NCBI GenBank assembly: GCA_950295325.1
Contig: OX485804.1
Coordinates: 22,876,001 to 22,940,000 of the forward strand
Direction: 5' to 3'
From: Polytrichum commune
Lineage: Eukaryota; Streptophyta; Polytrichopsida; Polytrichales; Polytrichaceae
Length of the DNA stretch: 64,000 nt
The notes below the pieces were generated by a model. That model ran no database searches, was not told where the DNA came from, and saw nothing but the letters and a program-made list of their open reading frames with translations. Numbering within the stretch: position 1 is the stretch's first letter; every line of letters begins with the position of its first letter. Of this stretch, positions 23,561-36,224 are shown one piece after another. Position numbers and translations under genes: made by a program.

Positions 23561-24253
23561 GGGAGATTTTTTGGGCATAATTGGTTGTGAGACCCTAGTG
23601 TTTCCAAGTCCAACCGGGCTACGTGTTGTGATCTTTTGGTTTTTATTTATGAACTTGAGGTATATTCCATGAATTCGGCTACAATGAATAATTCCTGAAT
23701 GGTCACAGTGAACGAATTTCCACCAATAATGTTGTGGATAAATGATAACTATATGAAACCATGTGAATTATCTACACCCATGATTTTCTTTTGATATCGA
23801 AATAAAGGAAGATAAAGACTCCAATTTTCCGAGTCCACTGGATTCTGTATTATCGACAAAGTTGCAAGAAAAATCACGGATTTTTAACTGCACTCATTGC
23901 CATGGGCCCTGTTAAGTTAGCCAATGTTGAATTTAACGTTGATTAGATAACTAACAAGAGGAGAATGGATTACAAGTTGTGGGAGTGGCAAGTCATCCAA
24001 CTACTAGAAGTTGGTTTTTTTAGTCCTAACAAATTACCTCATGAACGAAACGTGAAAATTATGAATGAAATGGTCCCCTCCATGTATGAAATCATTGTGA
24101 TGAGTGTTGATAACCCTTAATCTCTTGGATTAGCGTTTGGTTACAGTCCTTCAATCTACACCCATCTCTTCTTCAACTAAAAGTTGATTTGGGCAAACCA
24201 ATCCATACACTCGTTCCTTGTTGAATGCCTAAACCCTTGCCTCCAAGGAACTA
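23561..24253. other. Gene-free spacer
   Basis: I see no gene, repeat copy or conserved motif here. Confidence 0.35.
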
Positions 24254-24636
24254 CACTAAATAAGTAGATTAGTGTTAGAGCCAATAGTTACCCAAAACAC
24301 TAAATGTCACTTGAAAGTACAATTAGTATTACAATTTCCTTTGTCTTTATTTTGCATTGTCAAAGTTGAGTTCCATTAAGTTTAAATTTTGTAATATCAA
24401 ATTCCTAGCATATTACATTTTCTATGAGGCTCACATATTCTACCTCCAATTCTTCATTTGAAGATCTACAAAAAATGTCATCTAACACTAAATGCACTTT
24501 TGTAAATATTCAAAGTTACTAATTGGTACAAATAGTGTTAGAGTTGACATTTAGTGTTCTAACACTATGAAGACAATTGACATTTAGCGTTTTCGTCGAC
24601 TATTAGTGTTTCCAACACTAATCTACCTATTTAGTG
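24254..24636. mobile_element. 383-bp CACTA-like non-autonomous element
   Basis: The left end reads CACTAAATAAGTAGATTAGT and the right end is the near-exact reverse complement (CACTAAATAGGTAGATTAGT when read inward). The subterminal regions are dense in AACACTAA/TTAGTGTT repeats in both orientations. A CACTA terminus and subterminal repeats are the hallmarks of the EnSpm/CACTA superfamily. The flanking trinucleotides (CTA and TAG) do not form a clean duplication. No transposase is present. Confidence 0.65.
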
Positions 24637-24935
24637 TAGTGTACGGGTTGGTTCGCCCTAGCCCCAAAACCATAACCCCTATTATCCCTACGCTACCCGG
24701 TAGAAAAAAACCACCCAAAAAAATTCATCATGTATCCAAATTTATTTGGTTGACTACAATACTCGTAGGATCTTGAGCCACTACAGGATATCAAAATTCA
24801 CAAAAAGTTTGAGGTCAATCTAAAATCACACCTGGGATATCATAAGCTTCCACCGTTGGCACCTGCAATTTGGGCTTGTTTTTCCACATTGCAAAATCGA
24901 ATAAATTGGGATTGTGGCTGAGAAAATTTGATGAG
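24637..24935. other. Spacer between two DNA elements
   Basis: Nothing is recognised in this short stretch. Confidence 0.3.
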
Positions 24936-24945
24936 CTTGCATTTG

Positions 24946-26824
24946 AAGGATGTTAAGTTCTCCCCCACGAACTTTTTGGGGGAGGAATATTCGGGCTAGG
25001 GCAACCGCCCGTCTAGAAAATCAAGATTTTTTCGACCCGACCGAAAATTACTGCCCGCCCACCCGACTTCGAAAAAAACCATTGCCCTTGCATTCTTGAA
25101 GGCCACTTATCCACAAATCCCATATTGAGTGCACTTCATCTTCAACAACCCAAATCCAATATATACGTTCACTTCCATTGAGTAAGTAAGCAATTGATTG
25201 GGATTTCATTTTCAAAGTGAAATCACCAACAAAGCATGTAATTAACTCGGAATTTTAAAAATATTACAAAATCCTCATTAGCATTGAGGTTATACTTTTG
25301 GTGACTAACCATTGAAAGGGCATTCTAAAATGGAACTTAAGTTAGTGTTTTATTTTTAGTATGTTAAATATTATAGTCTAGTTAATACATTCTACTATCA
25401 CAAAGTTTTCATACGCATTTAAACTAACGAAGTGTGATTGAATGTAAATAATTATAAATAATTATAATTAAGCCTAATTATTTATAAAATATATTTACTG
25501 GAGTTTATTCCAATAAATCATGATTAATTCTTGTAAGTACATTTTATAATTAATTAGGCTTAATTAATTTGGTAAGCATGATTTTTGATTTAATTGGGCT
25601 TAATTATAATTAATCAAAATTACTTAGACTTATTTACATTCAATCACACTTCATTAGTTTAAATGCATATGAAAACTTTGTGATAGTAGAAGGTATTAAC
25701 TAATATACTATCAAATATAAAATATTATAAAAATAAAATAATCACTAATTCTAGTCCCATTTTAGAATGACAAAGACCCTTTCAATGGTAAGTCACAAAA
25801 ATTATAACCTCAGTGCTAGTGAGGATTTTGTAATATTTTTTAAATTCCGAGTTAATTACATGCTTTATTGGTGATTTCACTTCACGGGTACATCACTCTA
25901 AGGCATTTTTGTGCACCACGTGCGGTTGGGGTTTTTTTTTTGTTTTGGGGCTATTTACCTTCAAGGGTTGAATTAAAGCCTCCCTATCATTACTTAAATT
26001 TCAAAAATGGCTCATTTGTTTGCACCCTTCCATTACTTATATTGTCCAAGTCACTGCAATTTTTTGTACTCTATATTCCTTTTAAGTAATAAAAGCTAAT
26101 CTACTTCCTAACGCAATTGACGAGTGTTGAGGGAAAGCATGGAAACAAAGAAGGCTGCAAACAATAATACCATTGCAAACAAAGTTATGAAGAAACACAT
26201 AGAAGACCATAGCAAAGTAATATCATTGCAAACACTGTTATGATGAAAACACGTAGGAGATGCCAACACAAATACCATAGCGGTCATTGCAATGCAAGTG
26301 ACCAAAAACACAAAGCATAGTAAAACTTACTAGGATCCTTATCTTCAGCCCTATATTAATTTTACAAAAAAAATAATGGCCCACGTTTTATGTCCATCTA
26401 ACTTACTTATAATGGGATTGTCTACATTTAATGGACCCTTCATTATTTGGAATTCCTTTATAATTTTTATTTCAAATGATTTTAATCCTCTCTATATTAT
26501 GCCGCACATCGTTTTTAAAATGCACTAAGTGATCTACCCGTGTTTCACTTTGAAAATGAAATCCCAATCAATTGCTTACTTACTCAATGGAAGTGAACGT
26601 ATATATTGGATTTGGGTTGTTGAAGATGAAGTGCACTCAATATGGGATTTGTGGATAAGTGGCCTTCAAGAATGCAAGGGCAATGGTTTTTTTGAAGTTG
26701 GGGCGGGTAGGCAGGCATCAGTTTTCGGTCGGGTCTTGAAAATCTTGATTTTATGGACAGGCGGATGGCCCTGCCCGAATATTCCTCCCCCGAGAAGTTC
26801 ATAGGGGGGGACTTAACGTCCTCC
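24946..26824. mobile_element. MULE-like foldback element with long terminal inverted repeats
   Basis: The element is a giant imperfect palindrome. The left arm is 24946-25515 or so, and the right arm continues from about 25520 to 26824 once a 668-bp insertion is discounted. The arms pair over their full length, for example GGGGGAGGAATATTCGGGC on the left against GCCCGAATATTCCTCCCC on the right. A perfect 10-bp direct repeat CTTGCATTTG flanks it (24936-24945 and 26825-26834), the duplication size typical of Mutator-like elements. Net size without the insertion is about 1.2 kb. No transposase is encoded, so it is a non-autonomous long-TIR type. Confidence 0.8.
25883..26542 (-). mobile_element. 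hAT-like non-autonomous element, copy 1 (nested)
   Basis: It starts CACGGGTACATCACT and ends AGTGATCTACCCGTG, and it is flanked by perfect 8-bp direct repeats TTTCACTT (25875-25882 and 26543-26550). It interrupts the right arm of the foldback element; the unbroken left arm at about 25195-25225 shows the empty site. A second copy in opposite orientation lies at 61824-62383. An 8-bp duplication fits the hAT superfamily. There is no transposase; the copy has about 100 bp of internal sequence missing from copy 2. Confidence 0.85.
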
Positions 26825-26834
26825 CTTGCATTTG

Positions 26835-29480
26835 GCCCTCATAAGATTATTCAACTCCTTGGTTGTGTTCCGTGGGACTAGGTTTCAAGCAAGCATAATT
26901 CTTCTTTAACTATGCTTAAGGGATTCCCCGTTTATGGGGAGCACTCATGTTGTGTATTGTGAAGTTTTCAACAAGTAACTATAAATTCATAATTATTTTA
27001 ACCGCAACCTCCTTCTTTGGAAAGAGACCATCGTCTACCTACTCAGTAACTCTTTTTTTCTAGTATTTCAAGTATAGATTGGTTGGCTTTAGGCAATTGC
27101 AAATTGTTGCATATGTGGCTATGACAAACATGTTTGTTTAGTATATATATATATTGTAAAAAATGACTTAATATCGTCACGCATTGACTATACATAGTAA
27201 AAGTAAGATTGAAATATATGGCGATGTTTATAATAAAACAAATAGTAGCTTGAAGCAATACATAAATTATTTGAGTCTAAAGATGGCCATGAAGGTCTAA
27301 AGCCAAACTTCAAACGGGCTAAAAACGTGGATTTTTCTCTCATAATTGGCTCAGGCGTGAGGGGTAGACCTCCTAGGCATGTCAGCTTTACAACGGCATT
27401 TTTGCTTGGGGAGGGGTGGAGCACTCAAGGTAAGAAAATTTGCTCACATAGGAGGATGCCTCCGACTCATGAGTGAAACAAGCACGCTTACAAACAGAGG
27501 GCACATCCAAAGGCCTTGGATCACACACATTCCTCGAGCTTACGAAGTATGGTTCAAAGACAATGTTGCACTTCAACTTAACCCCCCTTTGACATGATCG
27601 TGATTGATGTGGATTCAAAATTCACAAGGTGGATCGTGAAGAAAGGGTCAACCGCACAATTACCAAGAGCACCATATCACCAAGAGGACTATGTTGCGGA
27701 GGGAGCATATTACCAAAAGGACCAAATTACCAAGAGGCAAGCGATTACCAAGAAAATCAGACTCACCTTGCTTGCACTCATACCAAAACGTGGGATTCAT
27801 ACCACATGCAACCACATCCCAAGCTATACCAATAACATTCATAAAAACAACCACAAATCATAACAAACCATATACAAGATAAAACCTAAACTAAGGAGGG
27901 TTTGAATTTCACTGTTTGACCAAGGCAGTTGAGTGCAATCAAGGTACCAACCCTTGAATCCATCTGCCACAATCACACAAATTCCAACAACTTCGATTGT
28001 GGCCGCCACATGATAATTGCTCGCCACTCCCCCGACTACACTGTAACGTGAAGTGTGCAAGTTCAAGCTTCCCATCAGGGAATGAGAACTTGGCAAGTTG
28101 GAACTAGGAAGTAATCAACAAAGAGACTAGTCATTAGTCAATGCAATTACCACCACCAAGCACTAGCAACCAATTCACATTCATCATGGGCGATGAAACC
28201 AAACACAAGGGAACTACCAAAGGCAATGATGAACACTCAGTCTGTGATTGCTATGGCAATGAAACGCTCAAAGGTGATGAACAAAGAGATGATGAAGAGT
28301 TAAGGGAGGGGGACAATGGATGTGGGAGACCTCACATGTGGCAATGGGACTCAAATCCCTCAGCACTAGCTACATGAGGACATCAACTGAGATAAAACAT
28401 GTAGGGCCTCTAGGTTACTGGAGGGTGACGCTCATGAAGCTTTGTGACTCTAGACAAGTGATGGCCGGAATAATGATGAACCTTGCCACTATGCGAACCC
28501 GGATAATTAAAAACATATTTTTTCATGATCGCCAATTTTTATTTATTTATATATTTGACCCCTTTTAGCCCTCATGCAACCTACATGTTTTCTCAATTGT
28601 GTGCAAGAATGAAGGTCAATTTTATGGAATTCCCAAACAGTAAAACCATGTATCTCTTACCCCATATACTTTCAAGAATGAACAAAAAGACAAATTTAGT
28701 GTTAGATCCGTAAATTTGATCCATAATCTTATTTGAAATACCTACCTACCCATGTCATTGAGGCGCTATGAATGGAGGGTGTGGTTTCGTGGGCAAACCA
28801 CATCCAAGCCATCCATTCATAGGGCCCCATCCTACGGTTTATGAAACTTCTCGGGCAACCCGAATAAAAACTTCTGACGGATGAAATTTCAGCGGATGAA
28901 AAATAAATGTTTGCAAGATGAAGGGGTTGATTGTTCATCTGCTTGTATGAGAGCAGTTGTGTGAGATATTGAAGGTTCTTGGAGGATTCTTAAAGTTTCC
29001 AATGGAGTCCCCCCCGCCGGCATCATCTCTTCCATTAAATACTTTTAATGAAAGGTTGAGTTTGAAATTTTTTTATCCTAGATTCATAAGTGGATGGAGG
29101 TAGAGACTTCATCCAACGTGAAGAGAAGCCACAAGTTGGGGCAGCATATGAGCCTTTAGACCTCTCAAATTGAAATTGATGGCCCAGAGCTTTTTAGCAT
29201 GCAAGTTGATGGGAGGGCGTTCACAACGCCTTGGTGACGTGTCCTACCTACCTACATATATGCATATGTACCTATGTGCGTATATATATAGATTACTTAA
29301 AGGTGTACGCATAACAAATCTTGCATTATACTAAACGAGTCTTGTGTAGGGCCTACATAACGTAGTGTACTCCAGTGAATAGTGTAGAGTATGGAGATGT
29401 AAGTATGTCATATTCTATGGATCATCTACCACAAACAAAACTTGCCTTTTGAAAACACTTCTCTATGCATATTCAATATT
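26835..29480. other. Gene-free stretch
   Basis: At 27659-27757 a degenerate repeat of TTACCAAGAGGACC-like units occurs (about five in 100 bp). Open frames at 27594-27863 and 28141-28377 translate such repeats or acidic low-complexity sequence and show no domain. No gene is recognised. Confidence 0.45.
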
Positions 29481-29638
29481 CATAACATTATTCAGATACA
29501 TAACAATGTTATGTGAGACTAACATTATTCTACGGATTATTCCTCATATTCAGACTGAATGTGGGGGAATATATGAGAATATTCTATAGAATATTGTCAA
29601 TCCCACAAAACATTGTTATGGATTTGAATAATGTTATG
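29481..29638. mobile_element. 158-bp hairpin MITE
   Basis: It begins CATAACATTATTCAGATACA and its right end is a near reverse complement (TTTGAATAATGTTATG). The arms of about 75 bp pair up to a centre near 29560 with scattered mismatches. Target duplication is unclear, so the superfamily is unassigned. Confidence 0.6.
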
Positions 29639-30544
29639 TTCCCCAAATTGAGGGGCAAATGGTAGATCATCATTAAATAGCTGGTCCAACACAAAATAAT
29701 TCCGAAAAAGAATGTTGAATTTGAAAATCATAGACATAATTTCTTAGAATTACTTTAATTAACTTCACACAATTGTTGCAATATGGTAAATATAGTCATA
29801 TAGAGAGGGGGTCAAATTATATTTCAAGTCATCCTTAGTCATCGAAAAGAATATGGATTAACATGAATTTTCAAGACAATGTACTAAGAACTTGGTCTAT
29901 GTCCCAAAACAAGTATTGGACCTTAATTTCACATAGAAGATGCACTTAGTTGGAATTGTGCACAACTAGAGAAAGTTGGTACATCAAGAAACGTACAACT
30001 TGCAAAAATAACATGGTGATTTAAAAATTTGTGCAAAAGATATGAATGAATTTCAGCAAGCATTTTCAAGAAGTGAGCAGGTTTAAACAGAAAATGTGTT
30101 ATGAACAAATTTTTGGAGCTTGATTGTGCTAAACAAAGAAACCTTTTTGGAGTTGTGTTAAACTAAGAAAACTAAGACCATCAAACATAATAACACCTCC
30201 AACAAAAACATTACAATTTGAAGTTGCTATACAAAAAATACAGACAAATACATACAAGTTGAATACCAAAGCTTCCTATATGTCAAGTTTACGTATCCCA
30301 CATAGATTGTGGACATCTCGTGGAAAGGGGCTATATTTTGAAATCTTCCAACTAATGTAATGTGCAATAGGAACACCTTAACCTATTGGTTGGATATTTG
30401 TGAACTAGTTAGAATTGAGAAAAAAAGAATACATGAAAAAATGTTGGAATTTTCAAAATTGTTATTTTGTTGTGCCGGAGCGGCTATCTGCCTACGTACA
30501 CCTAACCCTACATATTTGATCTTAAATTTTTTTAATACTTCTCT
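29639..30544. other. Gene-free AT-rich stretch
   Basis: I see nothing that can be assigned. Confidence 0.35.
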
Positions 30545-30830
30545 TTGAACCACCTACTCCCGATCAAGACCCCATTGTGAATCTATAGGGTGCCATAAGT
30601 TTAATCAAACTGGGACTAATATCAATAATTTCTTTTGTTGGGTAGTTAAAATAAGGTGCCGCGTTTCATGGTTTCTAAGGGTTAGTTTCCATGTAGGCCA
30701 CTCGCCCACCAAATTCTAGTGGAAATGTAGATGCCATCAGGTGGAGTTTACATTTCCACTAGAATTTGGTTGGCGTAGCGACCTATATGGAAACTAACCC
30801 TAAGCCTCCAACTTCAGCTATGGTATCATA
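30545..30830 (+). repeat. Dispersed repeat family A, copy 3 (left half)
   Basis: It is collinear with 1031-1290: 'CACCTACTCCCGATC', 'AAGACCCCATTG', 'TTAAAATAAGGTGCCGCGTT', then the inserted MITE and 'AAGCCTCCAACTT'. Confidence 0.7.
30679..30800. mobile_element. 122-bp PIF/Harbinger-like (Tourist-type) MITE
   Basis: It starts GGGTTAGTTTCCATGTAGG and ends with the reverse-complementary ATATGGAAACTAACCC; the arms pair over about 50 bp each (ATTTCCACTAGAATTTGG on one side). Perfect TAA trinucleotides flank it (30676-30678 and 30801-30803), the usual PIF/Harbinger target duplication. A shorter relative sits at the same place in repeat A copy 1, so the insertion probably predates dispersal of that repeat. 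Confidence 0.75.
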
Positions 30831-30997
30831 CTTGGGATACAAATCCTTTTGAACATATTACACTTGTGAAGAAAATTATCCCTCAAAACAACTTGACCCT
30901 TATTGACGTATTAGAGAATTCTACGCTTTATATTATACCATTATTTAGTTTTTTGTTATATGCACTCCCAAATTGAATTGTCTTTCGCAAGCTTCAC

Positions 30998-32173
30998 TCA
31001 TGCATAAACATGTTGTTTCACACATTTATCGACCTTTGAGTTCAATATATCCCTTGTTGCATGCCTATAATTTGGACCATGAAGACACCTCATTATCACT
31101 TCGTAACGTATTCTACCATTATGTTTTTTGTTCCAATATGCTTGGTAGTCAGGTGGTTTCTTTTCATTCCACTATACACTTAGATGCCTTGAAATGCTTT
31201 CAATTCTGTCATATTTAAAGGCCACCAAATTTCGCCCTCCCTTGTACTAAAATGTTCATCAACATAGGCATGGCAATGCAGTTTTTTACAAGCCCAACAT
31301 TGGGCACATTGGATGGTTTAAGAGTCGAGCACAATATTGGACTGTTTTGATTCCAACAAAACTTTTTATATAAATTATGTAACGAACCTAATTTGGGTGG
31401 TTTTTTTAGATTTCTTTTTATTCACATATTTCTTTAGTTTTTTTTTTTGGAGAGGAACCTCAACTTCAAGTTTTTTTTTGAATAAATTTAAATTTAAATT
31501 TAATTCTTTCAATTGAGCTTACCTTGTTAACAACTACATCATGTATTTCTTCGTCGTCATCACCTGAGAGAACCACATCTACATGTTCCTCAAGTGACCC
31601 TCCAAATTCTAAGTCCAAGTCATCCATTTGCTTACAACATTCTCTTACATCCAATTCACTTTCCACCCTTAAAAGATTTTCTACAAGTCCACCAAGAATA
31701 CATTTGACTATGTTATTCCAAACAATAACCATCCTTTTATCCCTTGATGCAATATCCAATGCAAGTTTTTTTTTCAAGCATAAACTCAACTTCCAACCCA
31801 ATGAAGGGGCTCCCTCAATTTTATCTACACCATCAACTATGTGAGATGGAGTTCTTATGGGCATAGGAATTGATGCTTGTGTGAATGCACCCTTGTGTGC
31901 ATTACAATTCGAATCATTCAAAGGCTCCCTTGTAGTAGAATTGAATAGAGATTAGGGTTTGGATTGAACATTGCACCTTGGTTTGATGCTTGCAAGCCTC
32001 CGATCCATGAATTAAGTCCAATATGTAGAGCTACTCTCCCATTGCAACTCTCTCTTCAAATCCCAACTCACTAACTTACATTCTCCTTCTCCCCCCTCAC
32101 CATTCCTTGCTTCAACTTGTTCATTACTATTCTTGCCGTTTTCTTCAATCATGGTGGCCCCTCCCCCTTCCAT
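30998..32173 (-). pseudogene. Unidentified decayed multi-exon protein-coding gene
   Basis: On the minus strand, ATG at 32173 opens a frame MEGGGATMIEENGKNSNEQV followed by a strong donor (GTAAGT, about 32078). The same frame contains two TAA stops (32012-32014, 31952-31954), which an intron could remove. It then stays open to 31466, with an acidic segment (MDDLDLEFGGSLEEHVDVVL) ending at another donor-like AAG|GTAAGC. Farther on, about 31215-31000, a third coding-like stretch (YWNKKHNGRIRYEVIMRCLH ... KQHVYA, stop at 30998-31000) contains one TAG. I do not recognise the family. It may be a degenerate host gene or the gene of an unknown mobile element. Confidence 0.4.
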
Positions 32174-35100
32174 TGAGGCGCTTGCAATCAAGAGCTTCGT
32201 GCTCCCACTTCCTCTTCTACCTTTAGATCAATTTTGCCTCTCCTCCTCACTTGGACCAAGAAGCTTTTCCTTCGCAAGTGAGTCGACCATACAAGGCCCA
32301 CAACATGGGTGCGATTCTCTTCACAAATGACAATTTAAAAAAAAATTGAATTTGTGTAAAGTTTTGGGGGACCATGACAACATATTAATCAAGTTTTGAG
32401 TTTCTTTGCTACTAATTCCCCCCCCCCCAACCCGGCCCCAAAGCAATTTTTCTCGGCCTCTGTTCCAGAAAACAATGTCAACTCGGATGGTAGGTGATGG
32501 AACATTGGGTATTTGCCTTGCTGCAACAAGCAATGTCGACAATCCGGCTTGGTAATAGGCCCTTAATGTCGCGCACCTCTTCATGAGGAGTGCTTGAAAC
32601 ACCATGGGCACAAGGGGGACCCCGGACTTGTGGCGCCATTGGTGAGAGGGGACCAAGTGATCCAACTGTGGGTGAGGGCCTCAGGCGTTGAGAACGCCTC
32701 CCACCCATGCAGACTAGGAGTCACGAGGGTAAGGCCATGGGCTATGAGTAGCTTATGACATTTATATTCTAGAATGCTCAAGGTTACCTTAATCAGAGGT
32801 GTGAGTTAAGAGATATGGCAATTTGAGTGGGACGTTGCCTAGGGACAACGCCTTGGGACAACAATGACCTGGGAGTGGTGCTCAGGACTGCCAATGTTTG
32901 AATAGCCATAACTTCCTCAACATTTGCGTGAATGAGGCAAATGAGGGTCCATCGGCATCTACTCAAAGAATAAATGTCGATAAAGTGGTCACTTTTTAGC
33001 ATAAAAAAATCATGCACATAAGTTATGATGGTCTGAAGCTGCTGGGGGTTTCTAGCCCCAGCGGCTAAGGGAAAATATTTATTTGGCCCCAACCCTTGGG
33101 AGAGAGACAAAAGGTTTCTTGACGGTGGGGTAGGGACCCTGCCCAAAGTCCTAGAGGCTTATATGGGTGAGGTGGCATAGCCGGCCAAAACCACCCGAGG
33201 TCGAACAACATGGTCTCCAAGGGCATTGACCCAACATGAGGGCATAGTTGCCTAGTATGGTTTGGGTTGTTATAGTGTTGCTCCGACAACGCGATGATCA
33301 ACCTAAGATTGGATGGAAGTCCACATCTAAACATTGGTTCCCAATTGAAGGGAGAGTCCCAAATGCAAAGGTAGGAGGGTTGGTTCCCCACCTATGAGCT
33401 AAAGAGGTCCGGAGTATGGGGAGCTAACCATTTGCATGGGTGGAATGTGAAGTGTTAACGCTCATAACTCTTGCTAGAATTGAAAAATGATCAAGATAGT
33501 TAAGGGGCGCTAGCAATGGTTGTGACACTTAAGATATGAATCTCTTTCTCTTTACCTTTGTGGTAAATCTCCTTATTTTTATTGTTGGTTATAAGAACCC
33601 TCCTCCACTATGCCAATGCCATCCCAATCCTCGTTTGCATTGCCTTCAAGGCCAAAGCAATTTGGCCAACTGCCTCTTGAGTCCCTTAGCCTGTCGATAC
33701 ACCCTCCATTTATGTACAAGTTCCATATTGTTGCTATTACGAGTTGCAATTGCCTTCAAGGCATATTGTGGTAGCAAAATCATTCCATGCCTAGTCAAAC
33801 TTCCACTAAACCTCTATTAGGCCAATTGAGTCATTGTCCCTTGGCATGGAGCATGTGGATTGACATCTAATTCAACCTTGAAATATGGTCAAATGTTCTC
33901 ACCAAAGGACTAGAGTTACAAGTTTAAAGACCTCTCCTTTGGGTTCACCCTAAAATCCTTCTTAAGTGCTTGCAAAATTGATACCTGAGGTTGACTTTAA
34001 TGAAATGCACATGAAGGGGATTGCTTCCTAATGGCAGTGGGAAACTTAAAACATGATTTATCATATGTCAACCATGCTAGCGCCTCTTCTACATGCTCTG
34101 GACGAGCAGCCTAGTGCAACACCAACCACCCCACTATGATTTGGTAAGAGTGAACAAATGTTGCAAATAGCTCTACACCCGTTACCCATGCTCCCATTGT
34201 GCAAAATGGGCAAACAAGATGCTTGAGATGGTTTTTATTTTATTTTTATAGTGAACGCTACAAAGATTTTGAATTTGGAATCCCCGCTTCGGCACATTGG
34301 ATTCTAGTTTGGCATGACTCGAATGTTTTGCACCTACAAAACCCTTGAGGCTCATGTTGCAGCTGAGTGACAAAACATGGGAATGCAACATAGAATTCTT
34401 TGCATGTTTTGTGACACAATGCTAAACTCCAAGTTGGTTCCAAAATTGACATTGAAGGATGAATGCCAAAATTCAACCTCAAATGTGAGTAAAACCTTCA
34501 TGAATGAATTTCACAATTCTCGATTTGCCTTGATGGTGAATCTATAGCAACAAGGGTGCAAACAACTGATTTCGGAGTTGAAAGTGGGTCCCAATTTGGC
34601 ACCTCTTATTTGGTATGGGGTTTCAATTGACCTAGTTGGATACCCTAGGTGGATAGTGGCACATGGTTTGTTCCAACTTTCAGTTGGGCCCCCACCCCGG
34701 GTTTGCTTGCAGGGCAAGTTGCCTACGTTTAAATGAAGCGTGATGTGTTGCCCTACCATATGTGGAGTAGCGGTTGATGAAACCAATAAAAACCTCAACC
34801 GTGTCTCTCATAACTTAAAATTTAATTTTATGAGAAGGGTTGATTAAATTACTCTATTTCAGAGGGTAAGTAGATTGAGGGGCAACTAACCCATGCTAAC
34901 ATGTTGCATTAGTTTACAATATGAAAAAATGATGTAAACTACACTTAAATCCACCCCTTGCCTTTTTATATTATAATTTCACATTCAAACTAGATATCAT
35001 GTATCGTAAAAATATTGAAGACTATATATTTATGCTATTCAATGTCACCAACCTAACAATGTCACTTAACCTATATTCAAGTCTATCTATAGGCATGATA

Positions 35101-36196
35101 TTTCCAATTAGTGTCACAACAAAGATAAAAGGTAAACCATGCTAAAGTGGCATTAGAAATTATTCTAGACTCCGAATCGGGGGTGCTGCCAATATTCATA
35201 TGAACATACCTTATTATATTTAATCAATATGTTTAGGTAGAATGCACATCTATAAATATATGAATGTTAGATATTGTATTTATGTAGGATGAAGATAACA
35301 TAGTGAGGTGTCCCACATGTGGTGGATCAATCTTTAGTTGTCAAGTCACTCCTTACTTTACTTTTCATTTCTCACTCCTCACACTGGTTGTCAAAATGGT
35401 AGAACCATATTTCAAAAATGCATTCCTTTTGACAAAGCACACTCTACATTTTGTAGTATCAACCTCCTTGATGTTGCTCCTTCCCTTGAATCCCAAAACC
35501 CTAGGGAATAAACATTCTCAATTTAAATTTCACTCCTTGTTGTCATGTTTCCCTTCCATATATCATGGGTTTCTGACATTGAAATAAACCACCAAAGAAT
35601 TCAGACAACACACTCGCATGCACCGCGTTGCCATCATTGTAATTATTGACATAATTGCATTGTTGGCTTTGTGTCATTCCAAAATGTCACACGCTGCACT
35701 AATTCTCTTTCTATCACGCATCCATGTTAACACTACATAACTCTTTAATATCACGTGCACTTTGGTTGCCACAAGTGTGATGTTACGGATGTTAGAGTTG
35801 TAGTGTCCCGAGCGCAATAGTCTAGAGTCCAAGTATAATTGGGGCATGCCTTTGCCGTCATTTGATTCCCACATCATATAGTATGAGGTTGCAACCAATC
35901 ACACGATGACACATGTCACTTTTCTCGGGCCAAGAAAACATTCAACCTACATCCTATGGTTTGTACAATGAATGCTGTGGTTTCCGCAACAAACCCAAAA
36001 CGGAAACCTCTGAAAAAGTGAGGCATGGCATTCTGCAATTGCATTTTAAGGCATTTCAGTACTCTTGCCATCCGTAGATTTAATCTTCTATATTGGGAGA
36101 TTTAGTTCTCCCTGCCACTGCTTAAATCTACGAGGGGAGGACATTTTCTCTCTCTTCCTCTCGGGTACACATTCAAAACACCTACCATTAGGAGGA
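32174..36196. other. Gene-free stretch, GC-richer in its first part
   Basis: A run of 11 C occupies 32418-32428. 32450-33450 is more GC-rich and has overlapping open frames on the minus strand (up to 117 aa). These show no domain, codon bias or splice signals. The rest is AT-rich. No gene is supported. Confidence 0.4.
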
Positions 36197-36222
36197 GGGG
36201 GGGGGGGGGGTAGGGGGGGGGG
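36197..36222 (+). repeat. Double G tract (G14-TA-G10)
   Basis: Fourteen G, then TA, then ten G. It abuts the left edge of repeat E copy 3. Confidence 0.95.
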
Positions 36223-36224
36223 TG

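Noticed and set aside
28141-28377. 78-aa acidic open frame
   Set aside because: Hydrophilic low-complexity translation, no homology that I recognise and no gene context.
32321-33391. Cluster of 76-117 aa minus-strand open frames
   Set aside because: They overlap one another in different frames, show no domain or splice signals, and are best explained by higher GC.
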